Shown here: positions 51,056-62,781 of the stretch, piece after piece
How positions within the stretch are numbered: the stretch's first letter is position 1
Layout of the letters: each line of letters begins with the position of its first letter
Source of the DNA: an uncultured Rhodospirillales bacterium
GTDB lineage: Bacteria > Pseudomonadota > Alphaproteobacteria > Kiloniellales > Kiloniellaceae
Length of the DNA: 64,000 bases
Direction of reading: 5' to 3'
Assembly: GCA_913060675.1 (NCBI GenBank)
Contig: CAJXUS010000019.1
Coordinates: 1-64,000, forward strand
Position numbers and translations under genes: made by a program
The notes under the pieces: model-generated
Told to the model about the DNA's origin: nothing
Seen by the model: only the letters and a program-made list of their open reading frames with translations
Database searches by the model: none

Positions 51056-51535
51056 TTACCAATTTTCTCGAGAAAGCAGCAGGGTACGTAAGCAAAGTCG
51101 GCTATCCATTGGCCTCACTTCCTCGTCCCTGGCTTCAATGTAAGTCGTCTTTGAATCATAAAGCACGAGATCTAATACACAGGATTTCGTTGAGTATTGC
51201 CAGATTTCAGCAGGACTTTCGCTCCGGATAAGAGATGGCTCGCCAAGCATCTCTACCAACTGCTGCGCATCTATTCCCAATAGCTTCTCAGGATCATCGT
51301 CAATTTCAGGTTGAAGAGGCGCGATTTCATATTCGAGAGCCGCAAGCTCTTCCTCTTTGCTCTCGTCAACCACCTCAGAGCTATCCGTTTTCTCATGGTC
51401 TAGCTGCTTGGCAGAAACATTTTCTGCGCCTGTTACAGACTGGGTAACAGGCTGGGCTTTACGCGCGGCACTCCCGCAAGCGCTCAAGCCAACGGCAAGC
51501 ATCATGACAATGAGGAATTTTAGATACTGAGGCAT
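51056..51535 (-). CDS. Outer-membrane-type lipoprotein, BamE/SmpA-like tail
   Basis: 159 residues. Signal peptide with lipobox LSAC (cysteine at about residue 20), so lipid-anchored. An acidic linker follows (about 40-80). The C-terminal stretch LLGIDAQQLVEMLGEPSLIRSESPAEIWQYSTKSCVLDLVLY resembles the BamE/SmpA fold, in which an LG-P turn is followed by xxWQY. The exact role is unknown. Just upstream, 13 bases away, is the EI24 gene, and the two may be cotranscribed. Confidence 0.75.
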   Translation of the reverse strand: MPQYLKFLIVMMLAVGLSACGSAARKAQPVTQSVTGAENVSAKQLDHEKTDSSEVVDESKEEELAALEYEIAPLQPEIDDDPEKLLGIDAQQLVEMLGEPSLIRSESPAEIWQYSTKSCVLDLVLYDSKTTYIEARDEEVRPMDSRLCLRTLLLSRENW

Positions 51536-51548
51536 TTTGAAAACTAAA

Positions 51549-52244
51549 TCATGCGGCTATGCGACGGGCTCGTTCGAAACGGTGCAACATAAAAGCTGTC
51601 GCCCAGATAGGCATAACAATATTCAATATTGGAATCGTCAAAAGGAAGGCGAGAAGAAATCCAGAAATCATCACGCGGCCACGATTTTTCTTGCGAAATA
51701 CTTTTGCTTCCGCAAGGGGATAACGGCGTTGCGCGACCATTTCAAAATACTCCCGACCCAGCAGATACCCATTGACCAAGGGAAACACAAATAGCTGGAT
51801 TACCGGAATGAAATACAGCGGAAGCACGATAATATTCACCAGAAGGGTCACACCTACAAAGGATATTGAACCCAAAATGGTTTCAGCCATCGGCGGAACC
51901 CGTCCGGGTTCCAGTTCCGGGTAATACTTGGCTTCCACTGCTCTAGCAATATCTTCCAAGAACAGCGGTATAATGATCAGCATCACGGAGGGGAATAGAA
52001 TCAAGCTTAAGGCTATAACCAAAAACCACGACAAAGCTTGAGCGGCAGTTCCCAAAGCCGATACAAACCAACCATCAGATTCTGCCCATTCAACAATCAT
52101 TGCATCAAAGAAGCTAAAACCATATCCGGCCAAGCCCCATAATAGAGCAAATATCACCAGTGAAGCACCAGCTGAAATAAAGAAAACTTTGCGGAAAGCC
52201 GGATCACCCGTTTGGCCAAAGGCTTTTGAAAGATCACTGAACAT
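51549..52244 (-). CDS. EI24/CysZ-like membrane protein
   Basis: 231 residues from the ATG at 52244. Four main membrane helices (about 22-45, 66-100, 125-165, 195-220). The EI24-type core is seen as IIIPLFLEDIARAVEAKYYP, then VNIIVLPLYFIPVIQLFVFPLVNGYLLGREYFEMVAQRR. EI24/CysZ-like proteins include sulfate importers and proteins of unknown role. The start is chosen for a GGA nearby; the longer N-terminus (17 extra residues) is untypical. The 316 bases upstream to sco1 (52245-52560) show no gene. Confidence 0.8.
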   Translation of the reverse strand: MFSDLSKAFGQTGDPAFRKVFFISAGASLVIFALLWGLAGYGFSFFDAMIVEWAESDGWFVSALGTAAQALSWFLVIALSLILFPSVMLIIIPLFLEDIARAVEAKYYPELEPGRVPPMAETILGSISFVGVTLLVNIIVLPLYFIPVIQLFVFPLVNGYLLGREYFEMVAQRRYPLAEAKVFRKKNRGRVMISGFLLAFLLTIPILNIVMPIWATAFMLHRFERARRIAA

Positions 52245-52560
52245 TGAATTAGATTCCGTTGCTTGTACATTTCTGGACACTGAGATGAGAGACAACAGAT
52301 CCGAACACTGTCATTGCCCCCTGAATGGTCTTAATTCATTAAGGGGGAAACGCGTCTTTTTCAAGGCTTGATCCTGTGAGAGACCATTAATAATCACTCT
52401 ACCTACCCTTATTCTTTAAATTCGCCTTGAATTGATGTGGGCGATTATGCCGCAAGCGATCTCCTAATTGTGAAGGGATTGGGTTATTGTTTTCCCAGAG
52501 ACATAACGTTAGAAATATAACGTTAAAAATATTATGCGCCTTTAAATACTTTATCTCTTA

Positions 52561-53190
52561 ATGGATCCTCTCATGCCGAAAAGCTTTATTGCACGTTCTG
52601 CCTTTATCCTTTGCCTTGCTTTGATCGTCGCCGCTGCTGCATTCATAGGGATGAAGTTTTTTGATCAATCCCCCTCAAATAAACAAGCACGGGCGCTTAT
52701 CGGCGGTCCTTTCAATCTCGTCGATCACACTGGAAAAGATGTAAGTGAGAAGGATTTCCAAGGGAAATACATGCTGATTTATTTTGGCTATACCTATTGC
52801 CCTGACGTTTGTCCAACATCCCTCACGCTTTTATCCGAAGCCATGGATATCGTTGAAGCAAAAGACGCCGCACTCGCCAAGCTCATTACTCCCGTGTTTA
52901 TCACTGTAGATCCAGAGCGTGATACGGTTTCTGCGATTAAAGATTATGTAGAGAATTTTTATCCCACTATGGTTGGCCTGACAGGGACAACTGAACAAGT
53001 ATCTGCTGCGGCAAAAGCGTTTCGGGTATTTTATCAAAAGGCTGAAGTCGAAGACTCAAATGACTACCTCATGGACCATTCATCAATTACATACCTAATC
53101 GGTCCTGATAGCCTCTATTCAAAGCATTACGGTCATGGAACAGGACCAGACGAGATGGCAACATCAATGTTGGAAATACTCTCCCAATAA
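52561..53190 (+). CDS. Sco1/SenC-family copper chaperone
   Basis: 209 residues. N-terminal membrane anchor (about 10-32), periplasmic thioredoxin-like domain with the copper-binding pair CPDVCPTS (CxxxC) after FGYTY, and the histidine ligand in DYLMDHSS; also ITVDPERDT. It delivers copper to cytochrome oxidase CuA and may maintain thiols. In Rhodobacter-type genomes senC sits with regBA, but here it is 11 kb from them. The start could be the ATG at 52561 or the one at 52573 with GGATCC ahead. Confidence 0.93.
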   Translation: MDPLMPKSFIARSAFILCLALIVAAAAFIGMKFFDQSPSNKQARALIGGPFNLVDHTGKDVSEKDFQGKYMLIYFGYTYCPDVCPTSLTLLSEAMDIVEAKDAALAKLITPVFITVDPERDTVSAIKDYVENFYPTMVGLTGTTEQVSAAAKAFRVFYQKAEVEDSNDYLMDHSSITYLIGPDSLYSKHYGHGTGPDEMATSMLEILSQ

Positions 53191-53216
53191 AGACTTTAAC
53201 AAATAATGGTCACTTG

Positions 53217-53236
53217 TCGGGGCGAAGCCGCCCCGA
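53217..53236 (+). other. GC-rich hairpin between sco1 and the YgjP-like gene
   Basis: TCGGGGCG (53217-53224) and CGCCCCGA (53229-53236), perfect eight-base stem with AAGC loop, no T-run. Possible mRNA 3' stabiliser for sco1 or a structure ahead of the next start. Confidence 0.5.
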
Positions 53237-53249
53237 TAGTCTCTGCGTT

Positions 53250-53972
53250 ATGACTTCACGGCAGCAATCGCATATACTGGACATACGGGGACGTAAAGTT
53301 GGCGTTATCGTTCAACCGCACCCGACTTCCCGCAAACTGTCTTTGAGATTAGTGCCGGGAGAAGACACAGTTAAAGTCGTATCCCCAACCAACTGTCCTC
53401 TATCTGAAATATTGGACTTTGTTGCTCGGCAAGAAAACTGGATTGCAGATCGGCTCGATCAGCAACCCACCAAGAAAATTTATCAGGACGGAGATAACAT
53501 CCCGATTTTGGGGAGAGACCATAAAATTATTAGGATTGATCCCCTAAACAGTAATAGCAGGACAAAAGGGTCGGCTTGGTTAGAATCAGAACAACTTTTC
53601 ATTAAGTCACACCCCGAGCATTTACCTCGCAGGGTGAAGGATTTCTTAAAAAATGAAGTTCGCTTTGAAATCAACCTCCGAGCTCAGGAAAAAGCAGCCT
53701 CAATAAACAAAAAAATAACGGCTATTCGTATTAAAGACACCTCAAGCCGTTGGGGTAGTTGTTCTACACAAGGTAACCTCAATTTTTCCTGGCGATTGAT
53801 TTTTGCCCCCGAACAAGTCCTTGATTATGTGGTCGCCCACGAAGTCGCTCACCTAGAACATATGAACCACAGTGCCGCCTTTTGGGCTCTTGTGGATGAG
53901 CTAACCAACGCAAGAAACTGTTCGCAAAAGTGGCTTAAATCAAACGGAAACCAGCTGCTATCATATAGCTAA
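53250..53972 (+). CDS. YgjP-like (DUF45) metal-dependent hydrolase
   Basis: 240 residues from the ATG at 53250. Zincin with HEVAHLEHMNHSAAFW (HExxH plus a third ligand). KDTSSRWGSCSTQGNLNFSWRLIFAPEQVLDYVVAHE is the family core, and the N-terminal half has SRKLSLRLVPGEDTVKVVSP. Physiological substrate unknown. A GC-rich hairpin lies just ahead. Confidence 0.85.
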   Translation: MTSRQQSHILDIRGRKVGVIVQPHPTSRKLSLRLVPGEDTVKVVSPTNCPLSEILDFVARQENWIADRLDQQPTKKIYQDGDNIPILGRDHKIIRIDPLNSNSRTKGSAWLESEQLFIKSHPEHLPRRVKDFLKNEVRFEINLRAQEKAASINKKITAIRIKDTSSRWGSCSTQGNLNFSWRLIFAPEQVLDYVVAHEVAHLEHMNHSAAFWALVDELTNARNCSQKWLKSNGNQLLSYS

Positions 53973-54066
53973 CACTATTGACACAAATCAAGGTCTCTAA
54001 GTTCAAAAGCGCCTATATTTGACAGTGTTCCTAGTTAAATATTTGCCTATTTGAAAGGAGCTGTAA

Positions 54067-54504
54067 ATGAGTAGCTCGGACCATAGAGTGCCATTAAGCA
54101 GAAGTGATAATTTTTGGCCTCACTTTCTCGATCCCCTTCGGGATATCGGGACCTCAATATCTAACTTCTTTTCACCTTCAGTAGACGCCCTCCATTCTAA
54201 CGCAAATTACGAGATCAATGTTGAGCTTCCTGGTGTTTCAGAGGAAGAAGTCGATATATCTGTGGAAGGCGGCTTTTTATCTATCAAGGGCGAGAAAAAG
54301 TTCCATAACGAAGAATATAAAAATAACTACTATATTTCTGAACGACGTTATGGCGCTTTCCTAAGAAGATTTAGAGTTCCTTCTGACGTACTTGAAAATG
54401 ATATCTCAGCGACTTTTGGCAAGGGCGTCTTGAAGATTTGCCTCCCGAGAGAGAGTACAACGACATCTGAAAAGAGGCGGATTGATATCGGTAAAGGTGA
54501 TTAA
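54067..54504 (+). CDS. Small heat-shock protein Hsp20
   Basis: 145 residues. The alpha-crystallin domain spans about 40-130: YEINVELPGVSEEEVDISVEGGFLSIKGEKKF, SERRYGAFLRRFRVP, and ATFGKGVLKICLPRE. ATP-independent holdase chaperone. Good AAGGAG ribosome site. Two TTGACA hexamers lie in the 94 bases upstream, but no clear sigma32 pair or ROSE thermometer was recognised. Confidence 0.93.
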   Translation: MSSSDHRVPLSRSDNFWPHFLDPLRDIGTSISNFFSPSVDALHSNANYEINVELPGVSEEEVDISVEGGFLSIKGEKKFHNEEYKNNYYISERRYGAFLRRFRVPSDVLENDISATFGKGVLKICLPRESTTTSEKRRIDIGKGD

Positions 54505-54543
54505 CTCTTGATATAAAAATTTTAGGATCTCGGAATAAAAGGG

Positions 54544-54580
54544 GAAACATTGCGCTGTAAAGTTCTGTTCGCAATGTTTC
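54544..54580. terminator. Hairpin in the convergent gap after hsp20
   Basis: GAAACATTGCG (54544-54554) and CGCAATGTTTC (54570-54580), perfect eleven-base stem with a 15-base loop. There is no long T-run on the plus side; on the minus side CCCCTTTTATT follows. It probably terminates the minus-strand gene at 54640. Confidence 0.55.
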
Positions 54581-54639
54581 TCACCTTGAGTACATTATCA
54601 CAAGTAGGGAGCCTATGATTACGAGTTGGGTTGATTGGC

Positions 54640-56136
54640 TTATCGCTCGGAATATACCTCGAGTTCCATGATCCGGAAGTTTCCGCCGTGGTTGCCCATG
54701 ACAAATCCATCAAAACTCCCTTTTAACTTATTGTCATTCGCGACAAAGAGAATGTCATCATCAAGAACCACTTCTATTAATCCATCGGCATTTCGTCTCA
54801 ACTCTACGTTATGAACATCACCCGTCAGTTCCTGAGATAACCCCATAGAACCAATAACAGACTGGCCATCAAAGGAGGTGCGGAGGAGTTCGATAGAGCT
54901 GTTACGCCCCGTATTATAAGCCACTCTGTATCCGTTAATCCTTGAGGCCCCTTGATAGACGCCAAAAATTAACCGCCCGTTTTCAACCAATCCATTTACA
55001 TTCACGCGTGCAGAAAAACTGTTTGATATAACGGTGGCATTATAAATTTCGGCATAACCAGTATACTGGTCTTGCTCTTCTTCCTGTTTCCCAGATTTTG
55101 CAAAAATATCCGAGAAGATGCCGACAATCTGTTCAGCGTCACTTTTTTTCTTGCTTGATGTGGTTGTCCTTGGAACAGGGACAGATGTGTATAGATAATC
55201 ACGGTTCCCTACGCTGAAGTTTCCTGATTCAACAACCCATCGCGGGTTAAGGCTGTAGTCACCATCACGGAAGCTATCAAACAAGACACGGGTCAGCCAT
55301 GGGCGATCATAATCAGCTAAAATTGCAGCAATTCTTTGTTTGTACTGAACCCCAGAAAGTAATGCGTTTTGACCATCTTTATCTAGCTCACGTAACTGTG
55401 TAAGGAGAATGTCTTCGCGCTCGCTCTCCATCGTTTCATCAGTTTCTTGTTGTGAAAAATTTCTGGATCGCAGGTCCTCCAATATTTCTCGACTTACGAG
55501 GCCATCAACTTTCAGACCAAAATCGCTCTGGTAGGACCTTATCGCCCGGAGAGTTCTCTCTCCAGGTAAACCGTCTATGGGGCCGGGATCGTAGCCAACA
55601 TCTCGAAGCCGTCTTTGTAACTCTCGCTTTTCATTACGGGTTAAGTCGGTCGTAGCGCTTGCTTGTACCGCAGCCGGAGCAGATGTAGGAGCAGGGTCAG
55701 ACCAAAGGATCACCGGATCTGAGGTTTCAATTTCAGCCTGTTCTAGTTCTTCGACACTTTGTGTCTGCACTGGGTGCCATTCACTTGCGAGTTCTTGGGC
55801 GCGTGAAATTTGCTGCGCGGACATAAATTTTGTCAAATTGTCTCGGGCTCTTCGTGCTTCTCTATCCCCTTGGGACGCAGCAAGGTTAAACCATTTATGC
55901 GCCTCCACATAATCTTGAGGTGTGCCATAGCCCTTGGAATATACATATCCCAGCATGAACTGCGCATCTCTATCCCCCGCCTGTGCGATCGTCGTAAAAT
56001 CTCGATACGCGCTGGTATAGTCGCGGCTTTCAAACGCTTCCATCGCCTCATCGAAACTTGCTGAATAGGCAAGAGACCCTAGAACCATACTGCAACTGAT
56101 AATACCAGCACACATAAGCCGCTGCATTAACTTCAT
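54640..56136 (-). CDS. Exported Sel1 / peptidoglycan-binding / lectin-like protein
   Basis: 498 residues from the ATG at 56136 (AAGG eight bases ahead). Signal peptide about 1-24 (ends near LAYSA). Sel1-like repeats follow (DRDAQFMLGYVYSKGYGTPQDYVEAHKWFNLAASQGDREA), then a peptidoglycan-binding domain at about 165-225 (LQRRLRDVGYDPGPIDGLPGERTLRAIRSYQSDFGLKVDG). The last 240 residues look like a concanavalin-like fold (FDSFRDGDYSLNPRWVVESGNFSVG near its start, GFVMGNHGGNFRIMELEVY at the end). Probably periplasmic and anchored to peptidoglycan; the ligand is unknown. Confidence 0.75.
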   Translation of the reverse strand: MKLMQRLMCAGIISCSMVLGSLAYSASFDEAMEAFESRDYTSAYRDFTTIAQAGDRDAQFMLGYVYSKGYGTPQDYVEAHKWFNLAASQGDREARRARDNLTKFMSAQQISRAQELASEWHPVQTQSVEELEQAEIETSDPVILWSDPAPTSAPAAVQASATTDLTRNEKRELQRRLRDVGYDPGPIDGLPGERTLRAIRSYQSDFGLKVDGLVSREILEDLRSRNFSQQETDETMESEREDILLTQLRELDKDGQNALLSGVQYKQRIAAILADYDRPWLTRVLFDSFRDGDYSLNPRWVVESGNFSVGNRDYLYTSVPVPRTTTSSKKKSDAEQIVGIFSDIFAKSGKQEEEQDQYTGYAEIYNATVISNSFSARVNVNGLVENGRLIFGVYQGASRINGYRVAYNTGRNSSIELLRTSFDGQSVIGSMGLSQELTGDVHNVELRRNADGLIEVVLDDDILFVANDNKLKGSFDGFVMGNHGGNFRIMELEVYSER

Positions 56137-56255
56137 ATTTAGACCTTCCCGACTAGGCAACCATACTTTGGCTGCACTCTACCCCCACACCAGTATAAAC
56201 ATCGGAATTTGTCGAAAATATGCAGCACCTTTTAAGAGTTAGAATTCAATAGACA

Positions 56256-56693
56256 TCAACCAAAAGTAAAGCTCTCTACTGAAGGAACCCACATATAGCC
56301 TGAAGGGCTAGGGATATAACACTCTCTCAGGCCATGGGGCTTATCTTGAACGGGCGCAAATATCTCATAATTTAAGTCTTCAGCCCGTTTACTCGCGCTA
56401 TCAGGATCGAGCCCGTAAAGTCTCAGTTCGATTCCCGCGCCACGAATCGCGCCGTCACTGAGCACCCTTGATAGGGGATGATTGCCATAGGTATGGTCTG
56501 CATGGATCATAAAAACCTGATGCCGATACCGAACGACAGCGAAATCCTTATCTGCACGCAGCACTTCCATGGATAAGACCTGGGTTAAAAATTCAAGCTC
56601 CCTCTCTACAGAGGCCACAAGAATATTAATACCCAGCCCTGTTAAAGATCTCCCGAAATCAGGAGCGGACATATTTTCAACGTCACTGACCAT
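56256..56693 (-). CDS. VOC (glyoxalase/dioxygenase-like) protein
   Basis: 145 residues, one vicinal-oxygen-chelate module: LGINILVASVERELEFLTQVLSMEVLRADKDFAVVRYRHQVFMIHADH, GIELRLYG, then LRECYIPSPSGYMWVPS. The usual metal residues can be partly seen (His in MIHADH, Glu in GIELRLYG), but activity cannot be predicted. Start at 56693 or seven codons later. Preceded by the PBP gene on the same strand, with 72 bases between them. Confidence 0.75.
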   Translation of the reverse strand: MVSDVENMSAPDFGRSLTGLGINILVASVERELEFLTQVLSMEVLRADKDFAVVRYRHQVFMIHADHTYGNHPLSRVLSDGAIRGAGIELRLYGLDPDSASKRAEDLNYEIFAPVQDKPHGLRECYIPSPSGYMWVPSVESFTFG

Positions 56694-56765
56694 CTAATGA
56701 AAATCCTATTATTGAAGGCAGGACCACACAACAGAACCCTATTTTGAGAAAAAGAGTATCACTGC

Positions 56766-58922
56766 TTACTTGAATTTTCCTGTGCCCTGGTTGGAGGGAA
56801 GATAATCAAAGTCATTTTTATCACGTTTTTCTTTGTTATCGTTTGAAGCTTCACCAGAACCAGAACCGAGCCGCCCAAAAAGACTCTCAAGAAAACCAGA
56901 AGCCTCTTCAACAACATCTTCAATCACTGTAGGCGATTGTTGTGGTAGCTCAGAAATTGGTTTTCCCTTTTCAAGTTCACTGACCAGATTACCCCACACC
57001 TTTGCTGGCATAGAGCCACCAGTGACCCCTTTCATAGGAGAATTATTGTCATTTCCAAACCAAACCCCGGCGACGGTATAGGGTGTGTATCCAATGAAAA
57101 GCGCGTCGCGAGAATCTTGTGTCGTTCCCGTCTTACCTGCTGCAGCGCGCCCTGTTTGTGCAGCCTTGCCCGTTCCCCAGGCCACCGTTGCACTCATCAT
57201 GTCATTGATCATGGCCACATCACGTTTTTTGACAACGCGCCCCAAACCACTTCCCTTACGAAGATAGAGCTTATTCCCCTTGCGATCTTGTATTTCCTTG
57301 ATCCCAAAAGGCCCAACAGCGTTCCCGCCATTAGAAAACACGGCATATGACCCGGTAAGTTCTAACAATGTCACCTCTGAAGCGCCAAGAGCAATGGATG
57401 GCGACGGGTCAAGATCTGAGCGGATACCCAATCTTTGCGCGACCTCAACGACCTTTCGTCTGCCTACTTTTTCAGTGATCTGTACTGCAACCGAATTCAT
57501 AGAGCGAGCAAAGGCGTCTCGGAGGGTTACGTCCCCATAATACTTGCCGTTGTAATTACCCGGCTTCCACTTGCCAACTTTAATGGGCTTATCCGTAAAG
57601 CGGCTATCAGGACGCATTCCACTCTCGACCCCAGCCAAAAACACAAACGGTTTAAAAGCGGATCCCGGCTGGCGCAAAGCTTGGGTAACGCGATTAAATT
57701 GGCTCGTCCGATAGTCCCTTCCCCCAACCATAGCGGTAACCGCGCCATAATTCGACATGACCACCACTGCGCCCTGGCTCACTTTGCGTTTGGAAGAATT
57801 GTCTTTCAAAGCCTTCAACAAGGTTTTCTCTGCAAGGCGTTGATGACGGGTATTAAGCGTTGTGTGAACGACGATATCGCCTCTGTAACCCCCGATATAT
57901 TCATCAACTTGTCGTAACACCCAATCGGTATAAAAACGACCCTGCCCGTTCTTGTTTCGTTTAAGAGATGGCTTGTTCTTTTTAGCTTTTGCCGCTTCTT
58001 CTGCAGAGATAAACCGCGCGGCCACCATTGCATCAAGAACAATGTTAGTCCGTGTTTCTGCTTTTGCGGCACTGCTTGTTGGATTATAGCGAGAGGGCGC
58101 TTTTAAGAGACCTGCAATAAGTGCGGATTCATATAAGCCTAGCTTACGGGCCGAAAGTCCGAAATAGATCCGAGCAGCGGCATCAACCCCATAAGTTCCA
58201 GCACCGAAATAGACTCTGTTCATATAAATCGTAAGAATTTGGTCTTTGGTGAATTTTTGCTCGAGCCAAATCGCCAGAAGGGCTTCTTGAATTTTACGTT
58301 TCAGGCTTCTCTCTGAGCTCAGGAATAAATTTTTTGCCAATTGCTGGGTAATGGTTGATCCCCCATGGGCCATGCGTCCTGCCTTGACGTTAACCACCAT
58401 AGCCCGTGCAATACCGAGGACATCAATGCCAAAATGGTCATAAAATCGTCTGTCTTCGATGGCAATAATCGCTTGAGGTAAATACCGGGACATTTCGTCT
58501 ACCTCGAGGACATCACCGTAAACATCTCCATAACTGGCGAGCCTAATCCCGTCATCTGACATCAATGTCACTGAAGGCCTGCGGGATATTTGGTCTAGAT
58601 TCCCCACATCGGGTAAATCCCAAGCATACCAACCAATAACACCCCCAAGTAGAACAACGCCCCAGATCGCGAGCACTGATGACCAAAGAAACAGGGTTTT
58701 AACAACGCCCCTTTTTCGCATCGATTTGCTACGCACGGACTTTCGCGGTGAAGTTGATTTCCGTTTTTTTGGTGCCGTTTTCTTCGCGCTCCCTTTTTTG
58801 GAAGCTCCACTTCTTCCTGCGCTGGTTATCCTGCGTTTGGGGTCAGCTTTCAAGGCTTTCGCACCACGGGTGGAGGCCTTTTTCTTTGATGTCTTCTTGG
58901 GTGTTTTTTTATCAGTCGCCAT
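56766..58922 (-). CDS. Penicillin-binding protein 1A (class A transglycosylase-transpeptidase)
   Basis: 718 residues. N-terminal Lys/Arg/Ser-rich cytoplasmic tail (1-70, unusually basic), one membrane helix (about 75-97). GT51 transglycosylase about 125-300 (EDRRFYDHFGIDVLGIARAM, GGSTITQQLAKNLFLSSERSLKRKIQEALLA). Transpeptidase about 370-650 with active-site SAFK (GSAFKPFVFL), SMN and KTGTTQ motifs. C-terminal Ser/Asp/Asn-rich tail. Polymerises and crosslinks peptidoglycan. Shorter than E. coli PBP1A (850), lacking the OB-like insertion, as in many alphaproteobacteria. Confidence 0.95.
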   Translation of the reverse strand: MATDKKTPKKTSKKKASTRGAKALKADPKRRITSAGRSGASKKGSAKKTAPKKRKSTSPRKSVRSKSMRKRGVVKTLFLWSSVLAIWGVVLLGGVIGWYAWDLPDVGNLDQISRRPSVTLMSDDGIRLASYGDVYGDVLEVDEMSRYLPQAIIAIEDRRFYDHFGIDVLGIARAMVVNVKAGRMAHGGSTITQQLAKNLFLSSERSLKRKIQEALLAIWLEQKFTKDQILTIYMNRVYFGAGTYGVDAAARIYFGLSARKLGLYESALIAGLLKAPSRYNPTSSAAKAETRTNIVLDAMVAARFISAEEAAKAKKNKPSLKRNKNGQGRFYTDWVLRQVDEYIGGYRGDIVVHTTLNTRHQRLAEKTLLKALKDNSSKRKVSQGAVVVMSNYGAVTAMVGGRDYRTSQFNRVTQALRQPGSAFKPFVFLAGVESGMRPDSRFTDKPIKVGKWKPGNYNGKYYGDVTLRDAFARSMNSVAVQITEKVGRRKVVEVAQRLGIRSDLDPSPSIALGASEVTLLELTGSYAVFSNGGNAVGPFGIKEIQDRKGNKLYLRKGSGLGRVVKKRDVAMINDMMSATVAWGTGKAAQTGRAAAGKTGTTQDSRDALFIGYTPYTVAGVWFGNDNNSPMKGVTGGSMPAKVWGNLVSELEKGKPISELPQQSPTVIEDVVEEASGFLESLFGRLGSGSGEASNDNKEKRDKNDFDYLPSNQGTGKFK

Positions 58923-59002
58923 GATTCAATTGTTAAACTATTCACTTAAGTCAGGCTATAGGCAGGAGCATGTCAAGAAAGTGACAATGCCCAATTTTGT
59001 AA

Positions 59003-59036
59003 TAAAAAAGGCCGGACTCCATTGTAGCCCGACCTT
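59003..59036 (-). terminator. Intrinsic terminator of gyrB
   Basis: On the minus strand AAGGTCGGGCT pairs with AGTCCGGCCTT with two mismatches, then TTTTTTATT. It lies just after the gyrB stop. Confidence 0.8.
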
Positions 59037-59061
59037 CTATATTTCTTGGTCCGTTTAAAAA

Positions 59062-61551
<2,490 letters not shown>

Positions 61552-62757
61552 TTAAAGGCCAGTTGTCGCTGAAAAAACAGCTCCGTCTTTAATCGTTAAA
61601 TGTTGCGCCTTACTTCCCAAGCTGGAGAACACTTCGGCATCAGTGCCGGTCATCCAAGCTTGGCAGCGCAAATGTATTATCTCTTCAAAAAGACTCTCTC
61701 GACGTGCTTCGTCCAAATGAGCCACCACTTCGTCCAGTAACAACAATGGCGGTGCACCGCGTTCCAACATCACCAAACGCGCATGGGCCAACACTATTGA
61801 TAGTAATAACGATTTCTGCTCCCCTGTAGAACACAAGGCAGCGGGCATATCTTTTTCCATATGGTGTACCGCAAGGTCACTTTTATGCGGACCCCACGAT
61901 GCTCCGCCAGAAATTGCATCCTTTGAGCGACTATCTGATAGACATCGTCTCAGGTCTTCTTCGGCAATCAAGGCGGGCTTGTCATCCAACCACGTTTCCA
62001 CAGCCCCCACCAGAGTTAGTCCAGCGATTGGAAAGTCGCCAACTGTCTCGGCACAGGCACCGATCAATCGTTCAGTGATCTCTCTACGGGCGACAGCAAT
62101 AGCAACACCATGGCGCGCCATGCGGTCTTCAAGAGTAGATAACCAGGCTTGATCAGCGTTTCCTGCCTTTAACAGGCGGGAGCGCTCTCGCAAAGCATGA
62201 TCGTAAGCACTCGTATTTCCGGCATGTGCTGGATCAAATCCGAGGACCAACCTGTCTAAAAACTTACGCCGCCCAGACGCACTGTCCCTGAGGATGCCAT
62301 CCATTTGGGGGGTCAGCCAAATCGCAGAAAAAACTTCAGCTAAAGCTTGCTGGCTTTTACAGTTTTCTCCATCAACCCGTACCAAACGGCGCTCTCTCGT
62401 TGCCCCGTTCATATTGGCAGGATCACGCCCGGTACCAATGTCTCGAAAGCCGACGCTTGTTGATACTTCAGCGGCAACAGCCCAGGCTTCCGGTCCCTCT
62501 GAGGGAGTTCGCCTTGCAATCTCTGGCAACGGCGCACTCCGGAGCCCTCTCCCTGGTGTCATAAGCGAAATAGCCTCCAAGAGATTGGTTTTCCCGACGC
62601 CATTTGCGCCAGTCAGCACAACAGGACGAGCATCAACCACTATTTCAGCGCGCTCATAACTGCGAAATTGAGTTAACACGACCCTTCGCAGCCACAAGCT
62701 ATCTGACAAATCATCGTCAGTCACAAATGACATTCCATTCTGGGCGGCAGCCAGCAT
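61552..62757 (-). CDS. recF: DNA replication/repair protein RecF
   Basis: 401 residues, SMC-like ATPase. Walker A VLTGANGVGKTNLLEAISLM, signature STGEQKSLLLSIVLAHARL, Walker B PPLLLLDEVVAHLDEARR. Loads RecA at gaps with RecO and RecR. Start at 62757; a later methionine (62733) is possible since the first eight residues are untypical. Lies between dnaN and gyrB in the conserved order. Confidence 0.95.
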   Translation of the reverse strand: MLAAAQNGMSFVTDDDLSDSLWLRRVVLTQFRSYERAEIVVDARPVVLTGANGVGKTNLLEAISLMTPGRGLRSAPLPEIARRTPSEGPEAWAVAAEVSTSVGFRDIGTGRDPANMNGATRERRLVRVDGENCKSQQALAEVFSAIWLTPQMDGILRDSASGRRKFLDRLVLGFDPAHAGNTSAYDHALRERSRLLKAGNADQAWLSTLEDRMARHGVAIAVARREITERLIGACAETVGDFPIAGLTLVGAVETWLDDKPALIAEEDLRRCLSDSRSKDAISGGASWGPHKSDLAVHHMEKDMPAALCSTGEQKSLLLSIVLAHARLVMLERGAPPLLLLDEVVAHLDEARRESLFEEIIHLRCQAWMTGTDAEVFSSLGSKAQHLTIKDGAVFSATTGL

Positions 62758-62781
62758 AAGATTGCGTTATCCAGATTCGGA

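Noticed and set aside
53973..54066. ROSE-type RNA thermometer or sigma32 promoter before hsp20
   Set aside because: Only weak pairing to the AAGGAG is possible and no CTTGAA/CCCCAT pair is seen. Two TTGACA hexamers exist, but without convincing -10 partners.
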